Positions 1 to 6,255 of a DNA stretch of 8,099 nt are shown here, one piece after another. A program made the translations under genes and the position numbers. Position 1 is the first letter of the stretch; each line of letters opens with the position of its first letter. The stretch is from Candidatus Omnitrophica bacterium UBA1443 (GTDB taxonomy: Bacteria > Omnitrophota > Omnitrophia > Omnitrophales > Aquincolibacteriaceae), in assembly GCA_002329545.1 (NCBI GenBank), contig DCTJ01000032.1:1-8099 (forward strand), read 5' to 3'. The notes under the pieces are model-generated. The model was not told the origin of the DNA. It searched no databases and worked only from the letters and a program-made list of their open reading frames with translations.

Positions 1-64
1 CAGAAGAATAATTTAGGACCGTCCCAGATCGCAGACTGTAGTACGCGAAGGACGCAAAGACGAG

Positions 65-108
65 CGGCCTTGCATCAAAAAAAAAGACTTAAGGAGCGTC
101 GCAAGCCG
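65..108. repeat. Imperfect inverted repeat around an A9 tract at the left edge
   Basis: CGGCCTTGC (65-73) pairs with GCAAGCCG (101-108), with one bulged C. The 27-nt loop contains an A9 run (77-85). GACGC (51-55) and GCGTC (96-100) add a second possible pairing. Just left of it are GCGAAGGACGCAAAGACG-like short tandem units (45-62) and a GGACCGTCC near-palindrome (17-25). The 1-170 stretch has no ORF that I can support. It may be a fragment of a dispersed repeat or the flank of a gene beyond the edge. Confidence 0.3.
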
Positions 109-170
109 TTTTATGTCAAATTTAGTGAGTAGTTTATCTGGAAGCATGGGGCACATAATAACATAAGTGG

Positions 171-210
171 TTAAAAAAAACCCGCCCTGCTTTTAAGAGC
201 AGGGCGGGTT
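171..210 (-). terminator. Rho-independent terminator after the pilin gene
   Basis: Read leftward, a 13-bp perfect GC-rich stem is followed directly by eight T residues and TTAACC. The arms are AACCCGCCCTGCT, with complements at 179-191 and 198-210, and the loop is 6 nt. It begins 27 nt after the pilin stop. The opposite strand lacks a T-run in the right place, so it should act on leftward transcription only. Confidence 0.95.
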
Positions 211-237
211 CTACAACTTACACCTCAGAAACACTTG

Positions 238-699
238 TTACGCGATCGGCGTTCCACCACAGGCAGCGTTGTTAACCGCAGTATACTCCCCAACCTGTGT
301 TCTCACCACTCCGGTATGATCAACGCAATAACTGTTCACACCGGTTGTATTCGCGGTTACAGGATTCGCAACCGCCTGGTACATGTTAACACCACCAACA
401 AGATCATACAGATATCCTGTTTTTCCGGTCGCGGCAAAAATTGTCGCGTCCAGATACGTCGGTGTTGCGCCCGTCAGGTCCGCATCAGTCGCCGGATAAG
501 TCGGTGTTGCCTGGGCCGCACGATAACTTTCCGCCGCGGAGGAAATGGTCCTCATGTTCGATCTCGCCGAACCTTCATTGGCATTCAACCGAGCACGCAG
601 CAAGTTAGGAATAGCAATCGCTGCCAAAAGCCCAATAATCGCGACTACGATCATGATTTCCACCAATGTGAAACCACGCTGATTCATCTTTATAAACAT
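238..699 (-). CDS. pilA: Type IV pilin major subunit (class III signal peptide)
   Basis: The 153-residue prepilin has a 9-residue basic leader (MFIKMNQRG) and the prepilin peptidase site RG|FTLVE, with Phe as mature residue 1 and the conserved Glu at +5. The hydrophobic N-terminal helix follows (about 10-33, IMIVVAIIGLLAAIAIPNLL). The mature protein would be 144 residues. RARLNANEGSARS leads into the second half of the long helix, then comes an Ala/Thr/Tyr-rich globular part. Cys125 and Cys147 could form the D-region disulfide near the C-terminus. The protein should be processed by PilD (not in the window), held in the inner membrane, and polymerised by PilB/PilC into an extracellular pilus. 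It could also be the major pseudopilin of a type II-like system. Promoter, Shine-Dalgarno and terminator all flank it closely, which indicates its own transcription unit. Confidence 0.95.
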   Translation of the reverse strand: MFIKMNQRGFTLVEIMIVVAIIGLLAAIAIPNLLRARLNANEGSARSNMRTISSAAESYRAAQATPTYPATDADLTGATPTYLDATIFAATGKTGYLYDLVGGVNMYQAVANPVTANTTGVNSYCVDHTGVVRTQVGEYTAVNNAACGGTPIA

Positions 700-704
700 A
701 TGCT

Positions 705-711
705 ACCTCCT
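705..711 (-). promoter_or_regulatory. Strong Shine-Dalgarno site of the pilin gene
   Basis: AGGAGGT is seven consecutive bases complementary to the usual anti-Shine-Dalgarno sequence and lies 5 nt before the ATG at 697-699. It decides the start: the other candidate ATG (685-687) is 17 nt away. It is the strongest ribosome-binding site in the window, which fits an abundant structural subunit. Confidence 0.85.
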
Positions 712-744
712 GTTATTTACCATGGCCTGCTGTTAGTATAATTC

Positions 745-774
745 ATTAAAACCTAATCGGCAATGCCTTGTCAA
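745..774 (-). promoter_or_regulatory. Predicted sigma-70 type promoter of the pilin gene
   Basis: Reading leftward, TTGACA (769-774) is a perfect -35 hexamer, followed by an 18-bp spacer and TTTAAT (745-750), which matches the -10 consensus in five of six positions. Transcription would start near 738 and give a leader of about 40 nt. An overlapping alternative is TTGCCG (758-763), 17 bp, TATACT (735-740). Together with the gap behind pilC this indicates that the pilin can be transcribed independently of the assembly operon. Confidence 0.6.
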
Positions 775-848
775 TCCTTTAGAAGAAAATAACTCTCTTT
801 GGGCCTCTCTTAATAAAGGCTTGAAGTAAGTATCTTTCACGAATACCC

Positions 849-907
849 CACGGGTCTAGCACAACCCCATTCATTGTCCCAAATATTAAATCAAACTTTC
901 ACGGGTC
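849..907. repeat. Pair of direct 8-bp repeats upstream of the pilin promoter
   Basis: CACGGGTC occurs at 849-856 and 900-907, 51 bp apart. Each copy is associated with TTTCAC and GAATAC nearby, in shuffled order. The sites would lie about 110 and 165 bp upstream of the predicted pilin transcription start. They could be regulator sites or a chance duplication. The surrounding 775-943 stretch holds no gene I can support and no clear terminator for pilC. Confidence 0.25.
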
Positions 908-943
908 GAATACGGTCTGAAACGTCAGATGCGCAGTACGAAC

Positions 944-2191
944 CTAAAGAGCCTGGGTCAGCGTAAGAATCGGCAGGAAAAGAGCAATTACGATTCCTCC
1001 GATAACAACCCCAAGAAACGCGATAATGAGCGGTTCGATTAATGAGGTCAATCCAGCGACCGAGGCATCCACCTGGGCATCATAAAAGTCAGCGATTTTG
1101 GTAAGCATGGCTTCAAGCTCTCCGGTCTCTTCTCCGATCGCGATCATGCGAATCACCATCGGGGGGAAAACCTCTCCCTTTTCAAGAGGTCCGGCTATGC
1201 TTTCTCCGCGTTTTACGGCCGCCATCAATTCAACGATCATTTTTTCGATACGGGCGTTTCCGGATGTTTTCGTTACGATCTCGAGCGCCGCCAGAATGGA
1301 CACACCACTTTTAATCAGGGTCGCAAGCGTTCGGGAAAATTTACTAATCGCCACCTTCAGGATAATCGTCCCGAAGATAGGCATTCGCAACTGAAAAGAG
1401 TCCCAGGCAAGTCGCCCCGCCGGCATCCGCACAATTTGACGGAAGAGAAAAACACAGCCTCCCAACACCCCCAGTATCCACCACCAGTTTGTCGCCAAAT
1501 AATTACTCACATCAATCAAGACCTGGGTTGGCGCCGGAAGCTTGGCGCCCAGACCATCAAAAATGGTCGCAAACTTGGGAATCACGAAAGCGAGCATCGC
1601 AAAAGTAATCCCGAACGCCATGATGGAAACAACCGTCGGATACATCAGCGCCGATTTAACTTTCTTTTGAAGCGCGCTTGCCTTTTCGAAATACTGAGCC
1701 ACCCTGTCAAGGATCTCTTGTAACCGCCCGCTGGTTTCACCCGCTCGAACCATGTGAATAAACAACCCGGAAAAAACTTTCGGGTAGGACATCATGGCCT
1801 CTGACAGACTTTTCCCCGTCTGGACGTCCGTGAACATTTTTGAGAGAATAACGCGAAACTGTTGCTTGTCAACTTGCTTGGAAAGAATATCGAGCGATTG
1901 AACCAGCGGTATCCCAGCCGCCACCAGAGTCGCCAATTGCCGGGCAAAAACAACCATGTCATCGATTGTGATTGAGCCGGATTTCCCTTTCGCCTGTTTT
2001 TTATCCGGTGTTGCCGACGTCCCCTTAGCCAGTCGAAAAAGAGGTTGCGCCTTGTTTACCTCGACAATCCGGATCACCATGTAACCCTGCGCTTTGAGTT
2101 TCCGTACGAGTTCCGATGAATCGAGCGATTCTTCGACGCCTTTAACGTCCTTGCCCGTTTTATCTTTTACGTAGTATTCAAAAAATGGCAT
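944..2191 (-). CDS. pilC: Type IV pilus inner-membrane platform protein PilC (GspF family)
   Basis: The 415-residue protein opens with the family-typical MPFFEYYVKDKTGK and continues with two T2SSF repeats (about 80-203 and 283-405). Each starts with a similar helix pair (FARQLATLVAAGIPLVQSL; FSRTLATLIKSGVSILAAL) and contains a GE-T-G turn (AGETSGRLQEIL at 150-161; IGEETGELEAML at 352-363). Predicted membrane segments lie at about 183-205, 234-251 and 386-409, the usual three. Length is normal for PilC/GspF (about 400-410). It forms the platform on which PilB acts to push pilins from the membrane into the filament. The start ATG at 2189-2191 lies 2 nt after the pilB stop, with only a weak GGGA upstream, so translation is probably coupled. 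Residues 50-75 form a Lys/Ala/Gly-rich linker. PilC and GspF cannot be separated by sequence alone; the adjacent pilin favours PilC. Confidence 0.95.
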   Translation of the reverse strand: MPFFEYYVKDKTGKDVKGVEESLDSSELVRKLKAQGYMVIRIVEVNKAQPLFRLAKGTSATPDKKQAKGKSGSITIDDMVVFARQLATLVAAGIPLVQSLDILSKQVDKQQFRVILSKMFTDVQTGKSLSEAMMSYPKVFSGLFIHMVRAGETSGRLQEILDRVAQYFEKASALQKKVKSALMYPTVVSIMAFGITFAMLAFVIPKFATIFDGLGAKLPAPTQVLIDVSNYLATNWWWILGVLGGCVFLFRQIVRMPAGRLAWDSFQLRMPIFGTIILKVAISKFSRTLATLIKSGVSILAALEIVTKTSGNARIEKMIVELMAAVKRGESIAGPLEKGEVFPPMVIRMIAIGEETGELEAMLTKIADFYDAQVDASVAGLTSLIEPLIIAFLGVVIGGIVIALFLPILTLTQAL

Positions 2192-2193
2192 GT

Positions 2194-3894
2194 TTATCCC
2201 GCGCTGGTGACGCGCAAGACCTCCTCAAGGGTCGTGGCGCCGGACTTGAAAAGTCCAAGAGCGTTTTCAAAAAGTGTTTCCATCCCCTTATGAACGGCCG
2301 TTTCATGAATAACATTACTCGACTTTTTCTGAATCACCAGGTTTCGGATTTCCGGATCAATGGATAATACTTCAGCCGCGCCAAGGCGTCCAAGATATCC
2401 CGTATGATTACACTTCGCGCACCCTTCTCCATGACAAACAGTGATCATTTTAAGTTCAGATTCCGGAATCTTACAGCGGCGCAAAACATCGTCCGGAATG
2501 GTGGCCGGCCTTTTACAGTGCGGGCATATTCTCCGCAATAATCTCTGCGCGGCAACACAGACAACAGAAGATGCTATCAGAAACGGCTCAACTCCCATGT
2601 CCATGAGGCGAGTCATCGCGCCAGCCGCGCTGTTGGTGTGTAGCGTGCTGAACACAAGATGACCGGTCAGGGCGGCCTTGACCGCGATATCAGCCGTTTC
2701 CCCGTCGCGAATCTCCCCGACAAGCACAATGTCGGGACTCTGTCGCAAAAGTGCCCGCAACCCGCTGGCAAAGGTCAGGCCAATCTCGGGAATAACCTGG
2801 GTTTGCGTAATCCCCTCCACCTGATATTCCACCGGATCTTCAACCGTCATCAGATTTTTCTCGGGGGTATTCAGGGAATTCAAAATCGAATACAGGGTCG
2901 TTGATTTTCCACTCCCGGTAGGCCCCGTCACAAGAATCATTCCGTACGGACGCTTGATAGCTTCCGCCAGACGGCTCGTCGGTTTTTCAGTAAAACCCAG
3001 TCGATCAAGCCCCGAGCGGATCCCGCTCCGGTCAAGGACCCGAAGAACCATCTTTTCACCGAAATAAGTCGGCAAAATCGAAACACGGAAATCAATCTGA
3101 CGATCCTTGAGCTCCAGGCGGAAACGTCCATCCTGGGGAATCCTCTTTTCCGTAATATCCAGTTTGGAAATAATTTTGGTTCTTGCCACCAGAGCGGGAT
3201 AAAAATCAAGCGCGTGGGAAAAAGACTCCCGCAAGGCTCCGTCAATCCGGTACCGGATACGAAACTCTTTTTCGTAGGGTTCAAAATGGATGTCTGAGGC
3301 GCGCTGTTTGATGGCTCTCTCGAGGATAAAATTCACCATCTTTATCACGGGCGCATCTTCAACTCCCACCTGAACAACGTCCTGGCGATCCGCTCCATCC
3401 CCCTCCCGAATAATCTCAAGACTGTCCGCCCTCTGATCTCCGGTAAATTCCGCGAATTTTTTCGTATCGGAGAAAAAGTTATCAATCGCTTCCGATAACT
3501 GAGTGGGTTGAACAAGCGCAAGCGCAACGTCACAACTGGTTATACGCTTGACGTCGTCAAAAACCCTGATCTTGAAAGGATCGGCCGTCGCCAGCGTCAC
3601 CAGCTTGCCAATTCTGGCAACGGGAACAACTCGGTATTGTGCGATAAATTTTTGGGGGAACATTCCCACCAGCTCCGGATCTACCTGGACCGCCTGAATA
3701 TAAAGGGGAGGCACGCCGGTCGCGTCACTCAAAAAGTCGATCAAAGCTTCTTCGGGCACCGCTTTGGCCTGGGCGACAGCTTCCGGCAAACTGCCTCCCT
3801 GCCGCTCTGAACTTTGAAAAATCTTTTCGATGAGATCTTTCTCAAGACCCATTGACTTCAGCCACTGCTCCCACGACGCACGATCAATCTTCAT
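2194..3894 (-). CDS. pilB: Type IV pilus assembly ATPase PilB (GspE family), second tandem copy
   Basis: Using the ATG at 3892-3894 gives 566 residues, the usual PilB length. The frame is open 36 codons further upstream, but those lie inside the preceding ATPase gene, and an AAGGGGGA Shine-Dalgarno sits 5 nt before this ATG. Start and upstream stop overlap by 11 nt. Domains: T2SSE_N (about 1-141), linker, N2 domain with the canonical SDIHFEP (201-207), Walker A GPTGSGKS (324-331), Asp box TVEDPVEY (350-357), Walker B DIVLVGEIRD (388-397), His box GHLVFSTLHTN (411-421), and zinc Cys pairs 457/460 and 492/495. It is predicted to be an active cytoplasmic hexameric motor that docks on PilC, the next gene. 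Its N-terminal domain shows no recognisable c-di-GMP motif. It differs clearly from the first ATPase outside the catalytic boxes, so the pair is an old duplication, not a recent one. A GspE role in type II secretion cannot be ruled out. Confidence 0.95.
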   Translation of the reverse strand: MKIDRASWEQWLKSMGLEKDLIEKIFQSSERQGGSLPEAVAQAKAVPEEALIDFLSDATGVPPLYIQAVQVDPELVGMFPQKFIAQYRVVPVARIGKLVTLATADPFKIRVFDDVKRITSCDVALALVQPTQLSEAIDNFFSDTKKFAEFTGDQRADSLEIIREGDGADRQDVVQVGVEDAPVIKMVNFILERAIKQRASDIHFEPYEKEFRIRYRIDGALRESFSHALDFYPALVARTKIISKLDITEKRIPQDGRFRLELKDRQIDFRVSILPTYFGEKMVLRVLDRSGIRSGLDRLGFTEKPTSRLAEAIKRPYGMILVTGPTGSGKSTTLYSILNSLNTPEKNLMTVEDPVEYQVEGITQTQVIPEIGLTFASGLRALLRQSPDIVLVGEIRDGETADIAVKAALTGHLVFSTLHTNSAAGAMTRLMDMGVEPFLIASSVVCVAAQRLLRRICPHCKRPATIPDDVLRRCKIPESELKMITVCHGEGCAKCNHTGYLGRLGAAEVLSIDPEIRNLVIQKKSSNVIHETAVHKGMETLFENALGLFKSGATTLEEVLRVTSAG

Positions 3895-5674
3895 GGGCGT
3901 CCCCCTTGCTACTCCGATTAAGCTCCTGATCTTCCGTCGAAACCCTGAAGACTTCTTCAATTGAGGTCTCTCCCGCAAGGGCTTTGGCAATCGCCGACTC
4001 ACGAAGCGTATTCATCCCGTTCGCGCGGGCCTTCGCTTTCAACACGTCCGCCGAAACCCCTTGCATAATGAGATCCAGCATGTCCGGCGACATCTCGAAA
4101 ATTTCAGTAATCACGCTTCGTCCCTGGTACCCCATCTTCCGGCATTGCGAACAACCTTTCGCGCGCCAGAGTTGTATTTTTTTAGCCGGGTCCAAACCAA
4201 GGATTGGATACATTTCAGGTTCAAGATCGTAGGCATATTTACAGCGTGGGCACAATTTTCTGACAAGCCTCTGTGCCGAAATCATTAACACGGTTGACGC
4301 GATCAAGAAAGGCTCCAGCCCCAAGTTCACCATGCGCGTTATCGAGCTGACAGAATCATTTGTATGCAGCGTACTCAGCACAAGATGTCCCGTCAGCGCG
4401 GCTTTGACCGCAATATCCAAAGTTTCCGCGTCGCGGATCTCGCCAATCAAAACAATGTCTGGATCCTGACGGAGAATGGAGCGCAAAGCCACTGGGAACG
4501 TCAAACCAATCGATTCCCTGACATTCACCTGATTGATCCCCGGGATCTGGTATTCCACGGGGTCTTCAACCGTCGTGATATTGACCTGGGGAGAATCGAG
4601 ATAATTTAAAATCGAGTACAACGTTGTTGTTTTCCCGCTCCCGGTGGGACCCGTTACCAGGATCATTCCGTGAGGTTTTTTTGCGCAATCCCGTATCAGT
4701 TGCTGCTCTTTTTCGAGGAAACCGAGTTTCGAAATATCATGAGCCTGAGAGCCCGTATCGAGAATTCGAAGACAAACTTTTTCGCCAAAGCTCGACGGCA
4801 GAACTGAAACGCGCATGTCCACTTCACGCCCCTGGGTCCGCACTTTAAAGCGGCCATCCTGCGGGACACGATGTTCAGCGATGTTGAGATGACTCATGAT
4901 TTTGATCCGGGAAACCACCGCGGCCCCAAAACTTTTTTGAGGTTTCACAATTTCTTCCAGAATGCCATCCACGCGAATCCGGACACGAACATAGTTCTCC
5001 CAGGGTTCAATAAATATATCGCTTGCTTTTCTTCGAATCCCTTCCAGGAGTACCATATTCACAAGTTTGACGACGGGGGCCTGGGATGCCATCGCCATGA
5101 GATCCGCAGTCTCCTCCTGCTGGGTTTCTGAAGAATCCTCTCTGACCTGTTTCGCGAGGCATACCAGCTCATCCGATTCCGGATCCATTTCCTTGTCGTT
5201 TTCCGAAACAGGGTCTTCTTTCTGGCCCGCAAAATAAAATTTCCGGATACATTCCTTGAGGACAGAATATTCCGCGACCGCGGCCCGAACTCTCTTTCCC
5301 GTGACAATCTGCACTTCATCAATAGCATTCAGATTTGTGGGATTGGCGAAGGCAACCGTGAGTGTTTTATCCAAAATTGAAACGGGAATACACGAGTAAG
5401 CTTCGGCAATTTTGGGGGGAATCAGCGCGAGGATATCTTCATGAATGACAAGCATCTTGAGACTGACTAGCCGGTAGCCATAAAGCGCGCTCATCAGACT
5501 GGCAAGTTTTTTTTCATGGCATCGCCCCGCTTCCAGAAGCGCATCCACCACCTGTTTGCGGGGATTTTTCAGGATTTCTTTTTCGGCCCACTCAACATCT
5601 TCACGCTTGGCGATGTTTTCGCGCACCAGCAAATCCTTGATGTCAATTCCTGACTCTTTGCCCGTTTCACCCAT
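3884..5674 (-). CDS. GspE/PilB-family assembly ATPase, first of two tandem copies
   Basis: The 596-residue protein has a T2SSE_N domain (about 10-148), an acidic linker (about 152-192, 15 Asp/Glu in 41 residues), then the N2 and C-terminal ATPase domains. Walker A is GPTGSGKT (342-349), the Asp box TVEDPVEY (368-375), Walker B with catalytic Glu DIVLIGEIRD (406-415), and the His box GHLVLSTLHTN (429-439). The zinc-binding tetracysteine is CPRC (475, 478) and CSQC (508, 511). All catalytic elements are intact, so it should form the cytoplasmic hexamer powering pilin polymerisation or secretion. The usual SDIHxEP reads SDIFIEP (218-224). The N-terminal c-di-GMP motif is degraded (Lys, Asn, Glu and Ile at the motif's Gly, Gly, Leu and Gln positions). 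PilT is excluded because PilT lacks the N-terminal domain and zinc motif. The Shine-Dalgarno is weak (GGGG about 11 nt away); coupling to the upstream gene is probable. Confidence 0.95.
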   Translation of the reverse strand: MGETGKESGIDIKDLLVRENIAKREDVEWAEKEILKNPRKQVVDALLEAGRCHEKKLASLMSALYGYRLVSLKMLVIHEDILALIPPKIAEAYSCIPVSILDKTLTVAFANPTNLNAIDEVQIVTGKRVRAAVAEYSVLKECIRKFYFAGQKEDPVSENDKEMDPESDELVCLAKQVREDSSETQQEETADLMAMASQAPVVKLVNMVLLEGIRRKASDIFIEPWENYVRVRIRVDGILEEIVKPQKSFGAAVVSRIKIMSHLNIAEHRVPQDGRFKVRTQGREVDMRVSVLPSSFGEKVCLRILDTGSQAHDISKLGFLEKEQQLIRDCAKKPHGMILVTGPTGSGKTTTLYSILNYLDSPQVNITTVEDPVEYQIPGINQVNVRESIGLTFPVALRSILRQDPDIVLIGEIRDAETLDIAVKAALTGHLVLSTLHTNDSVSSITRMVNLGLEPFLIASTVLMISAQRLVRKLCPRCKYAYDLEPEMYPILGLDPAKKIQLWRAKGCSQCRKMGYQGRSVITEIFEMSPDMLDLIMQGVSADVLKAKARANGMNTLRESAIAKALAGETSIEEVFRVSTEDQELNRSSKGDAHED

Positions 5675-5689
5675 AAAAAAACAGCCCCG

Positions 5690-6133
5690 CTATTTTTTCT
5701 CGTGATAAAGATAAAAAATGGCATTCAGAATTTCGGAAATTCGCGAAATATAAACCTTGGGCGCCCGCCCCGTCATGGTTCGAACCCTCTCAACAGTTTC
5801 TTTATCCAGAGGATCCGCCATCGCGAGAAAAACCTTCCTGGCATCGCCATCAAAAGCCACAACCAGATTAGTATTACAAAAATCCGCTTTTAAGAGAGTC
5901 GCCATTTCGGGATTCATCGCGTAACGACAGAGCGGGATGTAAGGCACACGCGCCTGTTTCCCGAGAGCGCTCACAAGACTGTCTTCATCAAGGAACTTCT
6001 TCTCGATTAAAATCTGCCCGACCAATCCCCCGTGCAGTTTTTGATGTTCGAGGGCTTCGGCAAGCTGTGCCGGTTGGATCAGGCCGTCTTCGATCAGGAT
6101 TTCCCCGATTTTTTTATTTGTTTTATCCGTCAT
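5690..6133 (-). CDS. Stand-alone MshEN (T2SSE_N) domain protein, predicted c-di-GMP sensor
   Basis: This 147-residue protein is only the N-terminal domain of GspE/PilB/MshE ATPases, with no ATPase core. Residues 8-31 match the MshEN c-di-GMP motif at every fixed position: Lys8-Ile9-Gly10, hydrophobic 13-14, Gly17, Leu24, Leu28, Gln31. The exact 5-residue spacer KLHGG (32-36) and a second 24-residue copy (37-60) follow. In that copy Gly39, Leu42, Leu53, Leu57 and Gln60 are kept, but the first basic residue is Leu37 and the inner Gly is Lys46. A T2SSE_N-like alpha/beta part (about 65-140) completes the domain. The ATG at 6131-6133 has a GGGAG Shine-Dalgarno 8-10 nt upstream; a TTG six codons earlier is less likely. 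Only 15 nt separate it from the first ATPase gene, so co-transcription is likely. I infer that it binds c-di-GMP and regulates the pilus motor. Confidence 0.85.
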   Translation of the reverse strand: MTDKTNKKIGEILIEDGLIQPAQLAEALEHQKLHGGLVGQILIEKKFLDEDSLVSALGKQARVPYIPLCRYAMNPEMATLLKADFCNTNLVVAFDGDARKVFLAMADPLDKETVERVRTMTGRAPKVYISRISEILNAIFYLYHEKK

Positions 6134-6172
6134 AAAATCCACTCCCGTCAATACACCCTAAGTAACGACATA

Positions 6173-6202
6173 TTTTTAAAAGAGCTTTGCTACTTTTTAA
6201 AA
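6173..6202. promoter_or_regulatory. A/T-rich possible promoter region of the pilus operon
   Basis: The 122 nt between the glycosylase stop and the MshEN gene is the only sizeable gap before the four tightly packed pilus genes, so their promoter should lie here or further upstream. It contains two copies of the palindromic block TTTTTAAAA at 6173-6181 and 6194-6202. Their starts are 21 bp apart, about two helical turns, on the same DNA face. Read leftward, TTTAAA (6196-6201) and TAAAAA (6173-6178) are poor -35/-10 matches separated by 17 bp. I saw no sigma-54 type site. The element could equally be an upstream A/T element or a regulator site; assignment is weak. Confidence 0.25.
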
Positions 6203-6255
6203 AATTTACGTCCCCTGCAGATTGAGCGGGTCGGAAAAACTCCCCGCCCCCTCAA

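Noticed and set aside
114..119. TTGACA as a leftward promoter -35 element.
   Set aside because: No acceptable -10 hexamer lies 16-18 bp downstream (GCTCCT, CTCCTT, TCCTTA).
235..741. Plus-strand frame of 168 codons across the pilin.
   Set aside because: It is antisense to a clear pilin with its own signals, has a Cys/Arg-rich, unprotein-like composition and matches no family I know.
755..774. Sigma-54 promoter for the pilin (TGACAAGGCATTGC resembles -24/-12 elements).
   Set aside because: The invariant GG of the -24 element is GA and the spacing to TTGC is one base short; the sigma-70 reading fits better.
3895..4002. 36 extra N-terminal codons for the second ATPase.
   Set aside because: They lie inside the upstream ATPase gene, are basic and unconserved in look, and a good Shine-Dalgarno precedes the internal ATG at 3894.
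2194..5674. Either ATPase being the retraction motor PilT.
   Set aside because: PilT lacks the T2SSE_N domain and the tetracysteine zinc motif, which both proteins have; lengths of 566 and 596 residues are also too long.
6134..6151. TTG start six codons upstream for the MshEN protein.
   Set aside because: That stretch contains the GGGAG Shine-Dalgarno that serves the ATG at 6131-6133.
6222..6255. Strong Rho-independent terminator after the glycosylase gene.
   Set aside because: The stem is interrupted by a mismatch and a bulge, and the nearest T-run on the minus strand is more than 10 nt past the stem.
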